A stretch of 64,000 nucleotides of DNA from Parabacteroides chongii. Lineage in GTDB: Bacteria; Bacteroidota; Bacteroidia; Bacteroidales; Tannerellaceae. The stretch's first letter is position 1. Every line of letters starts with the position of its first letter. The position numbers and the translations under genes were made by a program. The notes beneath the pieces are model-generated. The model worked only from the letters and a program-made list of their open reading frames with translations, did no database searches and was not told the origin of the DNA. Shown in pieces: positions 9,402 to 18,114 of the stretch. The stretch lies in contig NZ_CP120849.1 in the NCBI RefSeq assembly GCF_029581355.1, positions 1,458,501 through 1,522,500 of the forward strand, written 5' to 3'.

Positions 9402-10904
9402 TTACTTAACGTATTCAATTTTTAATGTCCACGCATAATCACAAGGCAACTCATCAAAAGATAATTCAGGCATAATTACATGAATATCATTCTCTTTTTG
9501 CTCCCACTTAACCTCTTTGTCGCTACCAAGCAAAGTCACTTTCGTTTTTGCTGTAGAATAAATATTTTTCAAAACAATCTTATCTTTAGGGTATTTCGGC
9601 AGGATTGCATATACAGAGTTTCCTTTAGCCGTAAAAAAGACTTCCTGTATGGCATAACCGGGATCCGGATCTATCGTTTGTTTCAATATAGCGTTTCCAC
9701 TCACATAGTATTTTCCTTCAGGTTTCCAGTTTCTGTTACCTGCAGACCATTGTGAGGTGTTTTTCCATCTCCGGGTTCCATAAATAGCTTCACCATTCAC
9801 TTTTAACCACTCCCCTATTTGAATTAATCTTTCCTGCATGATCGGAGGTATTTTACCATTAGCAGTCGGGCCAATACCCAGAAGCAAATTACCGCCTCTG
9901 CTTACAACATTCACTAAGGTTAGAACCAGAGCTTGAGGGCTGGAATAATCTTCCAGATCCTCATTCCGATTATATCCAAAAGAAAAGCCCATACCACGAC
10001 ATTCCTCCCAGGGTTTATCGAACTGAGCATCCCCGGCACTATATTCACGAGTATAATAATCACCATGTTTCTTCCCGTCGGAATATTTAGCCCATCTGTC
10101 GTTCACAACAACACTGTCTTTTACTGCCGATTCTGAATATAGCCAAGATAGGAACTCTTTAGTTTTCCAAACCGTATCACTTATATCATCAGGTCCATCC
10201 GCCCAAAGAAGGTCCGGTTTGTAACGATCAATCAAATCTTTTAGTTGTGGATAAAAATGCCTGTCCACAAATACATTCATCGTTTCGGGATGATATAAAG
10301 GATTATCCCACTCCCGGCAAGAGAAGTAGCACCCCACCTTTATATCTGTTTTTCTAAGTGCTTTCACATATTCTCCAACCAAATCTCTTTTGGCACCGAT
10401 TTCAACACTGTTCCAGGGACGTCCATAATCACGGGAAGCCTCTTTACTCGGCCATAAAGCAAAACCGTCATGATGCTTAGTGGTCAATACAATATATTTA
10501 GCACCTGCTTTTTCAAACAACGCCGCCCATTCATCTGCATTATAATCCTGCGCTTTGAACATCCGAGCAAAATCTGCATATATAAAGTCTTTCCCATAAG
10601 TTTTTGTATGATAATCATATATTTCAGTTCCTGTAAAATCGCCATTTCCAAATAACGTTTTGTTGTCTAACCAATATTTATACCATTCTGAATAAGTACC
10701 TTTAGGTGACCAGGCCGGTACGGAATATAATCCCCAATGAACGAAAATACCCAGCTTCGCATCTTCAAACCAAACAGGAACAGGCCTACTATCAATAGAA
10801 CTCCAATCCTGCTTATAACTTTGTTGAGTAAAAGCAGTAATTGTCGTCAAACCAAGGACAATGGAAAAACCAATCCTCCTTATTTTCTTTATAAATCTAT
10901 ACAT
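9402..10904 (-). CDS. GH29 alpha-L-fucosidase, exported
   Basis: This is a retaining alpha-L-fucosidase that releases fucose from glycan ends, probably in the periplasm or at the cell surface. I start it at the internal Met (base 10904), which gives MYRFIKKIRRIGFSIVLG, a normal signal peptide. The longer frame to 10958 adds 18 residues with no export logic. GH29 hallmarks are WFEDAKLGIFVHWGLYSVPA, then LTTKHHDGFALWP at about 140-152. LLWADGPDD carries the nucleophile Asp at about residue 236, and NLLLGIGPTANG closes the barrel. A beta-sandwich domain follows to the C-terminus. It is the last gene of the minus-strand SusC/SusD unit, 93 bp after SusD, and so is presumably co-regulated by the ECF sigma/FecR pair. 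Confidence 0.9.
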   Translation of the reverse strand: MYRFIKKIRRIGFSIVLGLTTITAFTQQSYKQDWSSIDSRPVPVWFEDAKLGIFVHWGLYSVPAWSPKGTYSEWYKYWLDNKTLFGNGDFTGTEIYDYHTKTYGKDFIYADFARMFKAQDYNADEWAALFEKAGAKYIVLTTKHHDGFALWPSKEASRDYGRPWNSVEIGAKRDLVGEYVKALRKTDIKVGCYFSCREWDNPLYHPETMNVFVDRHFYPQLKDLIDRYKPDLLWADGPDDISDTVWKTKEFLSWLYSESAVKDSVVVNDRWAKYSDGKKHGDYYTREYSAGDAQFDKPWEECRGMGFSFGYNRNEDLEDYSSPQALVLTLVNVVSRGGNLLLGIGPTANGKIPPIMQERLIQIGEWLKVNGEAIYGTRRWKNTSQWSAGNRNWKPEGKYYVSGNAILKQTIDPDPGYAIQEVFFTAKGNSVYAILPKYPKDKIVLKNIYSTAKTKVTLLGSDKEVKWEQKENDIHVIMPELSFDELPCDYAWTLKIEYVK

Positions 10905-10997
10905 AGATAATCTTCTTAAAAACTTGAATAGAAAATTCAGGGATGCCTGTACAGACATCCCTAATTTTATAAATCAATTATACTTATCACTAAATTA

Positions 10998-12533
10998 TTA
11001 ACTACCAGAGGTTTCATATCCCGGAGTTTGTTTCAAAGCCGTGTTATTCGTCAAAGTAGATTTATCTATCGGCCATAACAATTTTTTCTCATTACCGGAT
11101 TCAGCCAGCGTATATTTGAAAACATATTCGCTACCAAAGCGTCTTAGATCATACCAACGTTTCCCTTCTATCAAAAATTCTTTAAAACGCTCTTCCAACA
11201 AAGCTTCATTGACATCCTTATCTATTGCCTGGTTCGGAAAGCCGATAGTTGCTTCATCATAATTTTCACCATAAGCCCGCCGTCTTATCTGGTTAATTTC
11301 ATCTGCAGGATTCTCTCCCAACATCACTTTTGCTTCTGCCAATAAAAGCAAAAGATCTGCATATCGATAAATCGGATAATCATCGACATTAGAACGTGTG
11401 CTACCTGCATCTTGTGTTCCCTGGTATTTATAGCAATAAGCTCCTATAAGATCCAAAGAACCATCTTCCAATTTATTATAAGCACCATTCAAACTGGCCC
11501 GTTTACGACTATCTTTATCATCAAAACGTGCTAAATTGGTTTTCTTGATACCTAAACGCATTAATCCGGACAAATTTTCTTTAGATATATCAAACTTCTC
11601 TCCTGTAGAGGCATCATAATAAGTAGCCAAAGTTGCCGCATAAGGAAGTAGATTTCCTCCAAAGGAGCCATTCCACATATCAAACTCCTTCAGTTCACTA
11701 CGCATAGCAAAGATAATTTCCTTATTTCCCTTCTGGGAATAAGCAAAAACATCTTTGTAGTTTTCCATTAAGCCCAAATCAGGAACATTCTGTCGAATAT
11801 CAGTCAAAGCCGCTTTAGCTATGTTAGCATCACCGGTTCCGCCTCCCATTTGCTTAGCCGACCAAAGATATACCTCACCTTTCAACATCAACGTGGCTGC
11901 CTTTGACCAAAAAGCTTTACGACCTTTAATCGTATAATCAGAGCCAAAACTTTTTACAGATTCATCAATATCATTTTTAATAAACTTCATGACATCTTCT
12001 GCCGGTGAAGCCGCTTTTGCCAGATTAGTCAAGTCCAACTGTTCGGTAGGTTCTGTCGTTATTATGGCATCTCCCCAACTACGCAGCAAATGGAAATAAT
12101 AATAAGCACGCATACCGTAGGCCTGTCCCAAATAGTAATTACCGGCAGCTTCTGTCAGATTATCCGTATTAAGTATTTTATAAATCATCAGATTTAACTG
12201 GTTGATATTTTCATAAAATCTACCATAATTAGAGATAACAGGATTTTCTTCATTCAGCGTATTATAAGGTAAACGTTCCATTCCCTGTGATGCTTCTCCA
12301 CCAAACGGTTGGTCACCGAATACATCACTACGAGCCTCTCCCAATAAAAAATAATTGAACGAACCTTCTCTGAAACGAGTGTGCAGACCATTCATAAATG
12401 CATCGAAATGATCCGGAGTTTTCCAATAATTATCGTCGGTAATAGAACTTACCGGCGTTACATCCAAAGATGTACATCCTCCTAATGAGAATAAAGAGGT
12501 GACAAATATAAAAGATATTACTATTTTTTTCAT
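10998..12533 (-). CDS. SusD/RagB-family glycan-binding lipoprotein
   Basis: This is an outer-membrane surface lipoprotein that captures glycan and acts as the lid of its SusC partner. The N-terminus MKKIVISFIFVTSLFSLGGC ends in a lipobox Cys at residue 20. It is followed by TSLDVTPVSSITDDNYWKTP, the typical start of SusD proteins. TPR-like helices with GQAYGMRAYYYFHLLRSWGD (about 137-156) and the C-terminal YPIYRYADLLLLLAEAKVML and RRYGSE-type segments (LIEGKRWYDLRRFG) are family signatures. The 511-residue length is normal. It lies 38 bp downstream of the SusC gene, with the fucosidase after it. The ligand cannot be told from sequence; the adjacent GH29 suggests fucosylated glycan. Confidence 0.92.
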   Translation of the reverse strand: MKKIVISFIFVTSLFSLGGCTSLDVTPVSSITDDNYWKTPDHFDAFMNGLHTRFREGSFNYFLLGEARSDVFGDQPFGGEASQGMERLPYNTLNEENPVISNYGRFYENINQLNLMIYKILNTDNLTEAAGNYYLGQAYGMRAYYYFHLLRSWGDAIITTEPTEQLDLTNLAKAASPAEDVMKFIKNDIDESVKSFGSDYTIKGRKAFWSKAATLMLKGEVYLWSAKQMGGGTGDANIAKAALTDIRQNVPDLGLMENYKDVFAYSQKGNKEIIFAMRSELKEFDMWNGSFGGNLLPYAATLATYYDASTGEKFDISKENLSGLMRLGIKKTNLARFDDKDSRKRASLNGAYNKLEDGSLDLIGAYCYKYQGTQDAGSTRSNVDDYPIYRYADLLLLLAEAKVMLGENPADEINQIRRRAYGENYDEATIGFPNQAIDKDVNEALLEERFKEFLIEGKRWYDLRRFGSEYVFKYTLAESGNEKKLLWPIDKSTLTNNTALKQTPGYETSGS

Positions 12534-12571
12534 CTGAGTCTTTATTTATAATTATACAATTTCAACATACA

Positions 12572-15500
12572 TCAAAATGAGACTGATACACCCAACAAGA
12601 TTGTACGGGGCATAGGATATCTACCCTCATCCACTCCCGCATTATTCTTTTTGATGGCTGGTTCAGGGGACATTCCTTCATAACCGGTTATATAGAAAAG
12701 ATTCTGACCGGTAATATATATTGAAGCATCGCTCAATGTTGCTTTCTCAATAATTCGTCTCGGTAAACGATAACTCAAAGTGATCTCTCTTAACGCCAGA
12801 TAATCACCCTTTTCATAAAAACTTGAGTTATTATTATTAATATTGGGATTTGCATTATTAGAACGCGTTATATTCTTCTTAACCAGCTGATCCGCATAGT
12901 AGAACTTAGGGAGGGCTGAATTCGGATTTTCCGGCGACCAACTATCTTTCACATCCGTAATAATATTGAATGATCCCTGATACTGTCCCAACGAACGAGC
13001 TTTTAAGTCATTATACAAGATATGTCCCAACGAATAATCGAAACGGGCAAATAAGGAAATATCCTTATAAGACACAGTTGTTGAGAAACCACCGGTCCAT
13101 TTGGGTAACACATTGCCAATCTTCACACGATCCAATTCATTAATAACGCCATCCTCATTCAAATCGGCCCACATAACATCACCCGGTTCGATTGGTTTCT
13201 TTCCGATCTTTTCCTTATCGCTCATCTGTGCCCATTTATTTGGACCGTAAAGCTCTGCAATTGCATCATAACGATCACCGGCATTATTTTTTACATCATC
13301 CCAGTCACGAAAGATACGTTCTTGCTTATATGCATATACATCTCCCAAAGTCTTACCTTCCTGGTATCCTCCTACCCAGATATTTTTACCTGTTGCAGGA
13401 TCATAAACTTCCATACCTCCCTGACGGTTATTCTCATTTCCGTTATAAGGTAATTTAATAATCTTATTCTTTACGAAAGAGGCATTGGCTGAAAAATCCC
13501 AACTAAACCCTTTCTGGTTAGTCAATATATTGAACTTCGCCTCTACTTCAAATCCTTGATTACGTAAACTTCCTAAGTTCGTACGTATACTACCGAATCC
13601 GGTATAACCCGGCAAATTCAGATCAGTCAGCAAATCACTTGTCGTACGGTTGTAGTAATCCATAATCAAATTGATCCGGTTCTGTAAAAACCCGACATCC
13701 AAACCGACTTCAAATGAATTACTTTTTTCCCAACGCAAATTATTATTCACCAATTTAGTATTCAGGAAACCAACCTTTCCATCATAAGGAATAGGAATAC
13801 CCGATGAATTATTAATTGTATTATATTCTCCGTAAACCTCATAATTACCCAGGCCGGCAACATTTCCGTTTACACCATAACTGACTCTGGGCTTCAGATT
13901 CGAAACTACATTTGCCAATTTTGAATCTTTAAAAAAAGCTTCTTCATGCATATTCCAACCGGCAGATACTCCAGGGAAAAAGCCCCAACGGTTGTCACTT
14001 AACTTAGAAATACCATCATAACGGGCTACAACAGAAAACAGATATCTATAATCATAATTATAATTCACACGTGCAAATCCGGATAACATACGATAACCGT
14101 CCTTATAGGAATAAACAGATACCTTATCACTGGAAGCATTCAATGTCGGTATATCATCACTAGGGGCTTTATTTCCTTTCTCTTCCATCTTAAAACGGTT
14201 GTAATCAAAATATTCTCCCCCTACCATTGCATCCAAATGATGCTTTTCTGCAAATGTTTTTGCATAGGTAAGAGTTGCACTGTGCTGCTGTTGGAACTGA
14301 CGTTCATACATTGCGCGTGCAGCACGGGTACTATTTGGATTGGAATTATTTTGTGTCTGATACTGCTTATCAAAATCTTCCTGCTCGTTATCTATATAAT
14401 AGATCGAACTGTTTTCATTCAAAGTCAAACCAGGAATTATTTCCCAGGAACCTCCGACATTGAAAGTCGTTTTTCTTATATTATTGAGGCGTTGTAGTTT
14501 ATCTTTCCAATAGAGAGGATTACCATCGGAGGAACCAATACCTGATGTAGGTTCACCTGCTTCCGAAAACGGACTATAAGTCGGCCAGGAACTCATTGTA
14601 CGATAGAACAACTGTGCTTCACTGATCCACATATTTGGTTTTTTAGAGAATGAATAAGTTGCTCCCGCATTGACTTTTATATTATCACGAACCTTATATG
14701 AGCCATTCACATTCCCTGTAAACCGTTGATAAGAAGTACCTACCACCTGTCCTTGTTCATCATAATAACCAAAAGAAGTAAGGAATGTTGCTTTATCGTT
14801 TCCTCCGGTAACACTAACATAATGGTCCTGTGTAAAAGAAGGATCATTGAAAGCGGCATCCATCATAATCCCGCCATAATCTTTAAAGATCAGTTGACCT
14901 TCCCCGTCATAAGGGTCTGTCATTTGTTGCCATCCTTCATTCAAAAGATGCTTATTCTCATCAGTCAGATAATGAACAGAATAAAAATCACCTGCACTTG
15001 TTCCATATCCGTTAGTATTGTTCACCTGCTGTAAAGTACGGGATACCCCTGCATCATTAGCATATTTATTTCCTAAACGGTTATAATATAAGAAGTCTTT
15101 TGCATTCAGAAAGTCATATCCTTTACGCGCAAAATTCATACCTCCTTTAAATTTATAAGAAACGGTAGCTTTACCTTCCTTACCTCTCTTGGTTGTCACC
15201 AGTATAACGCCACTATTCGCACGAGCTCCATAAATGGCAGTCGATGCTGCATCTTTCAATACCTGTACTGATTCTATATCGGCAGGATTTATATCGCTTA
15301 AAGAGCGAACGACTCCATCTACAACCACTAATGCTTGATTATAAGCAGGATCACCAGTTATCGTAGCACCACCACGCAATACTATATTCGGAGCCTCACC
15401 CGGCTTTCCGGAAGTATTAACAACACGTAAACCACTGACACCTCCCTGCAAAGCCTGTGCGGCATTTGATACGGCAATATTCTCCAATGCCTTATTATCA

Positions 15501-16201
15501 AGTTTCGAAATAGCAGTTGTCAATGTCGTACGCTTTTGCATACCGCCATAACCTGTTACAACTACTTCTTCCAATTGCTCTGAATCTTCAGACAAAACGA
15601 CATTTATGGTCGTTTTGTCTCCCACAGGATGTTCCTGTGGCTGGTAGCCAATGTATGAGAACTGTAAAACGGCATTATCTCCAATAAGAGAGAGCAGATA
15701 CTCCCCGTTCAAATCTGTAACGGTTCCGTTAGTTGTCCCTTTTTCTATAACATTCGCACCGATAACAGGTTCACCAAACTGGTCCTTGACAACCCCCTTA
15801 ACGCTTTTTGTTACTTGTTGAAGAGATGAGCTTTTTTTCATCAGAAGGATATTACTCCCTTCCATGGCATAAACGATATCCGAATTACCAAATATTTTGT
15901 TTAAAACCTCAGCCACCGTCTTATTCCGGGCTTTCAACGAGACCTTTCCACTCAGATCGACCTTTTCATGATTGTACACAAAAAGATAATCTGTTTGTTC
16001 TTCTATCAGTTTAATAACATCCTTCGTCTGCAACATATTAGCTTCAATGCTGACACGTGCAGTTTGAGAGTTCAAATTCTCTGAGAAGACTGTTGAAACA
16101 CACAATAGTATAAAAACTAAGGATAACTTCATAACTCTAATAATGTGTTTAAATTCACTTAATAACAGGGCACAATCCTCCCCTGTACATTTTTTTTTCA
16201 T
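12572..16201 (-). CDS. SusC/RagA TonB-dependent transporter with STN signalling domain
   Basis: This is an outer-membrane glycan importer that also signals inward. Domain order: an extended N-terminus with an inner signal core (MKLSLVFILLCVSTVFS, residues 24-40); an STN domain of about 70 residues (MLQTKDVIKLIEEQTDYLFV to GSNILLMKK); a carboxypeptidase-regulatory-like domain (VKGVVKDQFGEPVIGANV); a plug with LEEVVVTGYG and VLKDAASTAIYGARANSG; then a 22-strand-type barrel ending VSVSF. The STN domain is the part that contacts a FecR anti-sigma factor, which fits the FecR and ECF sigma genes immediately upstream. The 1209-residue length is normal for STN-type SusC. Long N-terminal extensions before MKL are common in this class, so the first Met is kept. 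Confidence 0.93.
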   Translation of the reverse strand: MKKKCTGEDCALLLSEFKHIIRVMKLSLVFILLCVSTVFSENLNSQTARVSIEANMLQTKDVIKLIEEQTDYLFVYNHEKVDLSGKVSLKARNKTVAEVLNKIFGNSDIVYAMEGSNILLMKKSSSLQQVTKSVKGVVKDQFGEPVIGANVIEKGTTNGTVTDLNGEYLLSLIGDNAVLQFSYIGYQPQEHPVGDKTTINVVLSEDSEQLEEVVVTGYGGMQKRTTLTTAISKLDNKALENIAVSNAAQALQGGVSGLRVVNTSGKPGEAPNIVLRGGATITGDPAYNQALVVVDGVVRSLSDINPADIESVQVLKDAASTAIYGARANSGVILVTTKRGKEGKATVSYKFKGGMNFARKGYDFLNAKDFLYYNRLGNKYANDAGVSRTLQQVNNTNGYGTSAGDFYSVHYLTDENKHLLNEGWQQMTDPYDGEGQLIFKDYGGIMMDAAFNDPSFTQDHYVSVTGGNDKATFLTSFGYYDEQGQVVGTSYQRFTGNVNGSYKVRDNIKVNAGATYSFSKKPNMWISEAQLFYRTMSSWPTYSPFSEAGEPTSGIGSSDGNPLYWKDKLQRLNNIRKTTFNVGGSWEIIPGLTLNENSSIYYIDNEQEDFDKQYQTQNNSNPNSTRAARAMYERQFQQQHSATLTYAKTFAEKHHLDAMVGGEYFDYNRFKMEEKGNKAPSDDIPTLNASSDKVSVYSYKDGYRMLSGFARVNYNYDYRYLFSVVARYDGISKLSDNRWGFFPGVSAGWNMHEEAFFKDSKLANVVSNLKPRVSYGVNGNVAGLGNYEVYGEYNTINNSSGIPIPYDGKVGFLNTKLVNNNLRWEKSNSFEVGLDVGFLQNRINLIMDYYNRTTSDLLTDLNLPGYTGFGSIRTNLGSLRNQGFEVEAKFNILTNQKGFSWDFSANASFVKNKIIKLPYNGNENNRQGGMEVYDPATGKNIWVGGYQEGKTLGDVYAYKQERIFRDWDDVKNNAGDRYDAIAELYGPNKWAQMSDKEKIGKKPIEPGDVMWADLNEDGVINELDRVKIGNVLPKWTGGFSTTVSYKDISLFARFDYSLGHILYNDLKARSLGQYQGSFNIITDVKDSWSPENPNSALPKFYYADQLVKKNITRSNNANPNINNNNSSFYEKGDYLALREITLSYRLPRRIIEKATLSDASIYITGQNLFYITGYEGMSPEPAIKKNNAGVDEGRYPMPRTILLGVSVSF

Positions 16202-16250
16202 AACTTTGTATTACTGAAATGTTAGTACTTGATTTAATTATTCCAAGGTT

Positions 16251-16298
16251 GTCAGCGTGCTGACATTTTATGCCGGATTATGTTGACGCATAATCCGG
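16251..16298. terminator. Two hairpins between FecR and SusC genes
   Basis: GTCAGC-GT-GCTGAC (16251-16264) lies next to a perfect 10-bp hairpin, CCGGATTATG/CATAATCCGG (16273-16282/16289-16298). On the minus strand no T-run follows, so attenuation or mRNA processing is more likely than simple termination. Confidence 0.45.
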
Positions 16299-16339
16299 TT
16301 TTTCTTTATCATACTTTCTGCTACTATATCATAGGCTAT

Positions 16340-17281
16340 TCATTTTATAGTTATTTGATTTAATTCATTATCTTTTACATAGATGAATCTATGTTCCAAT
16401 TGTAATACCTTTAAAACATGTTCAACCCCATCTTTCACACGGAATTTCCCGGAGTATCGTTCTTTCAGGAATGGAAGATCAGCTACATCTATATGAATGT
16501 CGTAATACAGGCACAACTCTTCCATTATTTCTGATATAGGCTGATTATTAAAGCATAAAAGACCTTCTTTCCATTTAAAATGATCCATATTATTTATATC
16601 GGAAGATATATATTTACCTTCTTTAAATCGAATTTGTTCACCTGGTTTCATCATATATTTTGAAGAAGATTCCAACGATTCAAGTTCTACACTCCCTTTC
16701 AGCAATGCGATCTTAAGTTCCGGATTTTTCGAATAAGCTGTTACATTAAACTCGGTGCCTAAAACCTTTATATCCACTTTCTCTGTTTTTACTATAAAAG
16801 GAGATGCTTCATTACGTTTTACATCAAAATAAGCTTCTCCCTCCAGCTCAACCTGCCGACAATTTTTTTGAAAAGTAACCGGATACACTATTCGGGACTG
16901 TGCGTTTACCCAAACTCTCGTACTATCCGGAAGAATCAGTTCTGCCCGTTGACCGGAAGGTACATATAACGTCTGAAATAAAGAAGGCTCCCCTTTATGT
17001 TCTTCTTTGTTCAATAAAAATTCGATCCCCACTATAAACAAAGCGACAGCTGCTACTTTCCCGATTTCCATTATAATACGGCGGAATACAAAAGAACGTG
17101 ACTTTTTCACTTTCTCTTGCAGCTGTGCAGATTGATTCAGAACCGAAATATCATATAACTTATGTAAAGACATATATTCTTTGACATTATCCTTATCGAC
17201 ATCCAGCCAATCAACAACCGTTTCCACTTCCTCCGGTGTAACGTTGCCTTCTACATATCTTTGTAATAGATCCTTATCCAT
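16340..17281 (-). CDS. FecR-family anti-sigma factor
   Basis: This is an inner-membrane anti-sigma protein that holds the neighbouring ECF sigma factor until the STN domain of the SusC protein signals. The N-terminal cytoplasmic part (MDKDLLQRYVEGNVTPEE) is short. One membrane span is seen at about residues 70-87 (EIGKVAAVALFIVGIEFLL). The periplasmic FecR domain follows (VPSGQRAELILPDSTRVWVN; EGEAYFDVKRNEASPFIVKT; VLGTEFNVTAYS). The C-terminal part (GLLCFNNQPISEIMEELCLY to LNQITIK) is the DUF4974-type extension usual in Bacteroidota. It lies 72 bp after the sigma gene and 138 bp before susC. The length of 313 is typical. Confidence 0.92.
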   Translation of the reverse strand: MDKDLLQRYVEGNVTPEEVETVVDWLDVDKDNVKEYMSLHKLYDISVLNQSAQLQEKVKKSRSFVFRRIIMEIGKVAAVALFIVGIEFLLNKEEHKGEPSLFQTLYVPSGQRAELILPDSTRVWVNAQSRIVYPVTFQKNCRQVELEGEAYFDVKRNEASPFIVKTEKVDIKVLGTEFNVTAYSKNPELKIALLKGSVELESLESSSKYMMKPGEQIRFKEGKYISSDINNMDHFKWKEGLLCFNNQPISEIMEELCLYYDIHIDVADLPFLKERYSGKFRVKDGVEHVLKVLQLEHRFIYVKDNELNQITIK

Positions 17282-17353
17282 TTCTCTATTTTATCGTTTC
17301 TAATAATATAGACAACACACAGATAAAAATCCCTAAACAGATTTGAAATTATT

Positions 17354-17902
17354 TTAGGAAATAAAGAGGAAATAAAAAAATGGAAGGTATTCTTTTAAGG
17401 CTATTCGTAAAATTTTTAACGATTTAGTTATATGATATTCCACGCTTTTAGAGCTTATGGAAAGTTCTTCTGCTATTTCCTTTACCGAACGACATTCATA
17501 TCGGCTCATTTCAAAGACACGACGCGTTTGTTCGGGCAATGATTGTAAGGTCTCCTCTACTATTCGAGTGATTTCAGAAGAAAATATCTCTTCCGGATCA
17601 CACGCTTGTAATGTAGATATGCGGTAATTCAAATCACGATCCATTTTAGAAGAGATTGACTCAGAGGCTGTTTTTCTTACGTCCAAATGTTTAAGATGGT
17701 TTAATGCTCCATTTTTAAGCATCACCAACAGCAGAGACAGAGGGTGTTCCACCTCCTCCTTTTTGCTTGTCTCCCATAAATTAATTAAAGCTTCGGATAC
17801 AATATCTTCCGCCACCATATCATCTCTGACATAGGACTTCACAAACAAAAACGATCGTTTGTAATAACCGGTATATACATCACTGAAACTTATATTACCC
17901 AT
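17354..17902 (-). CDS. ECF RNA polymerase sigma factor (SigK/PUL-type)
   Basis: This sigma-70-family extracytoplasmic-function factor drives the downstream FecR-SusC-SusD-GH29 genes. Region 2 is visible as YYKRSFLFVKSYVRDDMVAEDIVSEALINLWE. Region 4 is TLQSLPEQTRRVFEMSRYECRSVKEIAEELSISSKSVEYH with a helix-turn-helix. I prefer the Met at 17902 (MGNISFSDVYTG). AGGAGG precedes it by 12 nt, family members begin about here, and the promoter at 17949-17980 would leave only a few leader bases for the upstream Met at 17935. The hydrophobic end FYFLFIS is slightly unusual. It is the first gene of the unit, so activation should be autocatalytic only if its own promoter is ECF-type; the promoter seen looks like the housekeeping class. 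Confidence 0.9.
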   Translation of the reverse strand: MGNISFSDVYTGYYKRSFLFVKSYVRDDMVAEDIVSEALINLWETSKKEEVEHPLSLLLVMLKNGALNHLKHLDVRKTASESISSKMDRDLNYRISTLQACDPEEIFSSEITRIVEETLQSLPEQTRRVFEMSRYECRSVKEIAEELSISSKSVEYHITKSLKILRIALKEYLPFFYFLFIS

Positions 17903-17948
17903 ATCCCAATCAAACCTCCTAAAAGATCTTTTCATCTATCAACATTAT

Positions 17949-17980
17949 GCAAATGTAATCTTTTATTACTCCAATGACAA
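17949..17980 (-). promoter_or_regulatory. Housekeeping-type promoter of the ECF sigma gene
   Basis: On the minus strand, TTG (17980-17978), a 20-nt spacer and TACATTTGC (17957-17949) match the Bacteroidota -33/-7 consensus. Confidence 0.6.
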
Positions 17981-18114
17981 TATTTATTATAAAATCCGAT
18001 CTCATTCTGAACACCTAATACATGCCACAACTACATTCCGTTCATACCACAGTTGGATTTCGTTTGTTCCACAGATGAGTTTCTTGGTAATCCGGTATAT
18101 CCCGGTAATGAAAA